Positions 6,763 to 8,941 of a stretch of 8,941 nucleotides of DNA are shown here, piece after piece. This stretch comes from Planctomycetota bacterium (GTDB taxonomy: Bacteria; Planctomycetota; Phycisphaerae; Sedimentisphaerales; Anaerobacaceae). The number at the start of each line of letters is the position of its first letter. The first letter of the stretch is position 1. The stretch spans positions 1 to 8,941 of the forward strand of contig JAFNGF010000299.1 of NCBI GenBank assembly GCA_017885385.1, written 5' to 3'. The position numbers and the translations under genes were made by a program. The notes beneath the pieces were generated by a model. That model did not search any database, was not told the DNA's origin, and saw only the letters and a list, made by a program, of their open reading frames with translations.

Positions 6763-7272
6763 TTACTTTCTTTCAAGAGTAGTTTTTGCCCTAAGTTGTG
6801 CTCTTCTCTGAAGAATTTTCTCACGTCTGCCAAAGTAAACATCATCGGGGGTGACATTGCCAAGGGCTTCATGATACCGCCGGCTGTTGTACCAGTTGAC
6901 GAACCTGTTTATCTCTTTCTCCAGTTTTTCAGGTAATTCCCACACATGCAAGAACATCCTTTTTTTCACTGACCGATGATATCTTTCTATCTTGCCGGTG
7001 GTCTGGGGATGATAAGGTGAAGCACAGATATGACCAATACCTTTAGCCTCAAGATACTGGCCAAACTCCTTCCAGACCAAGGCCTTGCCATTATTACTCA
7101 GCAGCTTGGCTCTGTTCTCAACCTCAACATCGTGCATGCCGGTAAACTCACAAGCCAACTCTACCACATCACTGAAGGCACCAGCATCCATGGTTGACTT
7201 CAGCTGCCACGCTAATATCTTTCGGCTAAAATCATCAAGTAAGGTGATATCCGACCATAGAGGACTTGCTGC
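6763..7272 (-). pseudogene. IS3-type transposase (integrase core), 5'-truncated and catalytically damaged
   Basis: The last 169 or so codons of an rve-type DDE transposase. Recognisable segments are LLDDFSRKILAWQL, LLSNNGKALV, ASPYHPQTTGKIERYH, FVNWYNSRRYHEALGNVTP and DVYFGRRE. The final Glu of the triad is kept (GKIER), but the middle Asp, normally LSDNG, is Asn (AGT AAT AAT at about 7095-7103). Upstream, PLWSDIT runs straight into LLDDFSR; intact relatives have a further strand between these two motifs, so either there is an internal deletion or the similarity ends near 7245. An in-frame TAG at 7275-7273 follows, and the helix-turn-helix half and first ORF of an IS3 element are absent. An ATG at 7191 could start a 142-residue product, without transposition activity. 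No terminal inverted repeats could be paired. Confidence 0.75.
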
Positions 7273-7399
7273 CTATTGCTATTGTTTGTGTGATTTCGAT
7301 CGTGCGTATCTTGCTGTGGCTGCTGGCAGTATGGGAGTATGCCTGGCCAAGGGATAGACACTTTGCAGAATCGCACGTGGAGCGGTAAGAGGCATGCTA

Positions 7400-8941
7400 T
7401 CATCCGGATTTGTTTATCCCCCGGTCTTCGGCATTGCGGTCGGGCGGTTCGATGCCGAGCAGATGACGCACGAAGAAGTCCTGCAGTCGCCGCTGGCCGT
7501 AAGAGCCACCCATGCCGTGGCCAGCGCCGGGAATCACCAGAAGGTCAATATCCTTTTCCGCTTTGATCAGTGCGTCCACAAAGCGCATGGTAGATTCCGG
7601 CGGGACATTGTTGTCCATCTCGCCGACTATCAGGAACAGCTTGCCGCGCAAACGCTGGGCGTTTTCAACGTTAGAACACTCGGCATACTGTGGCCCGACT
7701 GGATAGCCCATCCATTGCTCATTCCAAGAAGCCTTGTCCATGCGGTTGTCGTGACAGCCGCATGATGCCACCGCGGCCTTGTAGAACTCCGGGTGAAACA
7801 GCAGGGCGCCAGCGGCGCTTTGGCCCCCGGCGGAATTCCCATAAATGCCCACGCGGCTTATGTCATAATAGGGATACTTCTTCGCCACGGCTTGATGCCA
7901 AAGGATGCGATCCGGAAAACCAGCGTCCTTGAGATTCTTCCAACACACATCGTGGAACGCCTTGGATCGATTGGCCGTGCCCATGCCGTCTATTTGCACT
8001 ACAATAAAGCCCAGATCTGTCAGCGACGCAAACCGGCGTACGGGGCTGAAGCTCTTGGGCACAAAAGAGCCCTGTGGTCCGGCGTAGATCTGCTCGATGA
8101 CCGGGTACTTCTTGCCTGGGTCGAAGTCACACGGTCGGCAGATGATGCCCCAGATGTCGGTCTTGCCGTCACGTCCCTTGGCCACAAACACCTCCGGTGC
8201 CGTCCATCCGTCGGCGATCAGCTCGGTGATGTCCGCCTTTTCCAACGGACATACCAGCTTGCCATCCGAGACGCGCCGCAACTCATGCACCGGGGCCATA
8301 TCCACGCGACTGTAGGTGTCGATCAGATACCGCCGATCCGGCGAATACTGGATCGAGTGGGTACCATTGCCCTCAGTGAGTGCTACCAGGTCGGACCCAT
8401 CGAAATTGACGCGGTAGTAATGGATCAGGTATGGGTCCTGATTCGGATTCTTGCCGCTGGCGCTGAACCATATCTGCCGCGCGTCCTCATCAATTAAGTC
8501 GATGCCTCGCACTACCCACTCGCCCGAAGTTATCTGGTTCTTGATCTTGCCTTCCTTTGCGTCGATCAGATAGAGATGTCGCCAACCGTCGCGCTCGGAT
8601 ACGTAGATAATCTCATCTTTCTGATCCAGCCAGCTCACCAGCCTCAGCATCAGGTTCTCCGTGTGCGCGGTCCAGATAAAGGTCTGCCTTGTTTCATCAA
8701 TCAGGTTGCGCGTTTGACCGGTGTGTGAATCGACCTCAATGACTCGGAAACGCTGGTGACCCCGATCGACCTTTTCATACGCAAAATGACGTTGGTCTTT
8801 CTTCCAATGCAGACGTGGCACTTGCCAATCCAACTCTAACCTGTCGACATCAGGCTTGATCTGCTTTTGGGTTTGGACGTCGAAGAGATTCAACTCATAG
8901 GTGGCAAACTTATCGCCCGGCAAGGTATAGGGGCGACTATG
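7400..8941 (-). CDS. S9-family (DPP IV-like) prolyl peptidase, C-terminal 513 residues (cut by window edge)
   Basis: The frame is open from the right edge (beginning HSRPYTLPGDK) to the TGA at 7402-7400, so the N-terminal part lies outside the window. Residues about 1-250 of the visible part are blades of the DPP IV N-terminal beta-propeller (WQVPRLHWKKD, FRVIEVDSHTG, IIYVSERDGWRHLYLID). The rest is the alpha/beta hydrolase domain with the full catalytic triad: S370 in GIYGNSAGGQS, D443 in GEMDNNVPP and H475 in GAGHGMGG. Such enzymes release dipeptides or cleave after proline, usually in the periplasm. The Glu-Glu motif that marks true dipeptidyl peptidases is not in the visible part, so the subfamily is open. 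The C-terminus HLLGIEPPDRN looks complete. An IS3-type remnant lies about 130 bp downstream. Confidence 0.88.
   Translation of the reverse strand, partial: HSRPYTLPGDKFATYELNLFDVQTQKQIKPDVDRLELDWQVPRLHWKKDQRHFAYEKVDRGHQRFRVIEVDSHTGQTRNLIDETRQTFIWTAHTENLMLRLVSWLDQKDEIIYVSERDGWRHLYLIDAKEGKIKNQITSGEWVVRGIDLIDEDARQIWFSASGKNPNQDPYLIHYYRVNFDGSDLVALTEGNGTHSIQYSPDRRYLIDTYSRVDMAPVHELRRVSDGKLVCPLEKADITELIADGWTAPEVFVAKGRDGKTDIWGIICRPCDFDPGKKYPVIEQIYAGPQGSFVPKSFSPVRRFASLTDLGFIVVQIDGMGTANRSKAFHDVCWKNLKDAGFPDRILWHQAVAKKYPYYDISRVGIYGNSAGGQSAAGALLFHPEFYKAAVASCGCHDNRMDKASWNEQWMGYPVGPQYAECSNVENAQRLRGKLFLIVGEMDNNVPPESTMRFVDALIKAEKDIDLLVIPGAGHGMGGSYGQRRLQDFFVRHLLGIEPPDRNAEDRGINKSG

Noticed and set aside
7793..8497. 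Long + strand open frame of 234 codons
   Set aside because: It is the antisense of the S9 peptidase alpha/beta-hydrolase and propeller coding region, and its product has no recognisable motif.

Overview
The window looks like an accessory, partly decayed stretch of a chromosome from a bacterium of the Planctomycetes/PVC type. This is an inference from gene content: a two-repeat membrane protein fused to a spermidine-synthase-like domain and TPRs, a secreted SGNH hydrolase, a secreted GH43 enzyme, an S9 peptidase and insertion-sequence debris. No rRNA, tRNA or housekeeping marker is present to prove it.

Layout from left to right. 1-374 (-): 5' part of a secreted SGNH/GDSL hydrolase, cut by the window edge. 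549-3700 (-): a fused MFS/spermidine-synthase-like membrane protein that reads as two overlapping frames (2951-3700, then 549-3017). The frames change at a short heptamer repeat. 3775-3883 (+): the first 22 codons of a transposase, with a strong hairpin around its ribosome binding site, ending against the stop codon of the next gene. 3884-5326 (-): secreted zinc metallopeptidase with an N-terminal amidotransferase-like domain. 5327-5548: divergent promoter region with a candidate promoter and an inverted repeat. 5549-6640 (+): secreted GH43 enzyme resembling exo-beta-1,3-galactanases. 6763-7272 (-): 5'-truncated IS3-type transposase with a damaged catalytic site. 7400-8941 (-): C-terminal 513 residues of an S9 (DPP IV-like) serine peptidase, cut by the right edge.

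Most intact genes encode exported hydrolases (SGNH esterase, GH43, metallopeptidase, S9 peptidase). This fits a lifestyle of degrading polysaccharides and glycoproteins. The metallopeptidase and the GH43 are divergently transcribed from a shared 222-bp region and could be co-regulated, for example against an arabinogalactan-type glycoprotein; that link is inferred. Both transposase remnants lie at gene borders, which suggests the present gene order was assembled by IS insertion and deletion. I found no defence system, CRISPR array or clearly new multi-gene system. The best leads are the frame break at the heptamer repeat in the membrane protein, the hairpin over the transposase start, and the amidotransferase-like/metallopeptidase plus GH43 pair.
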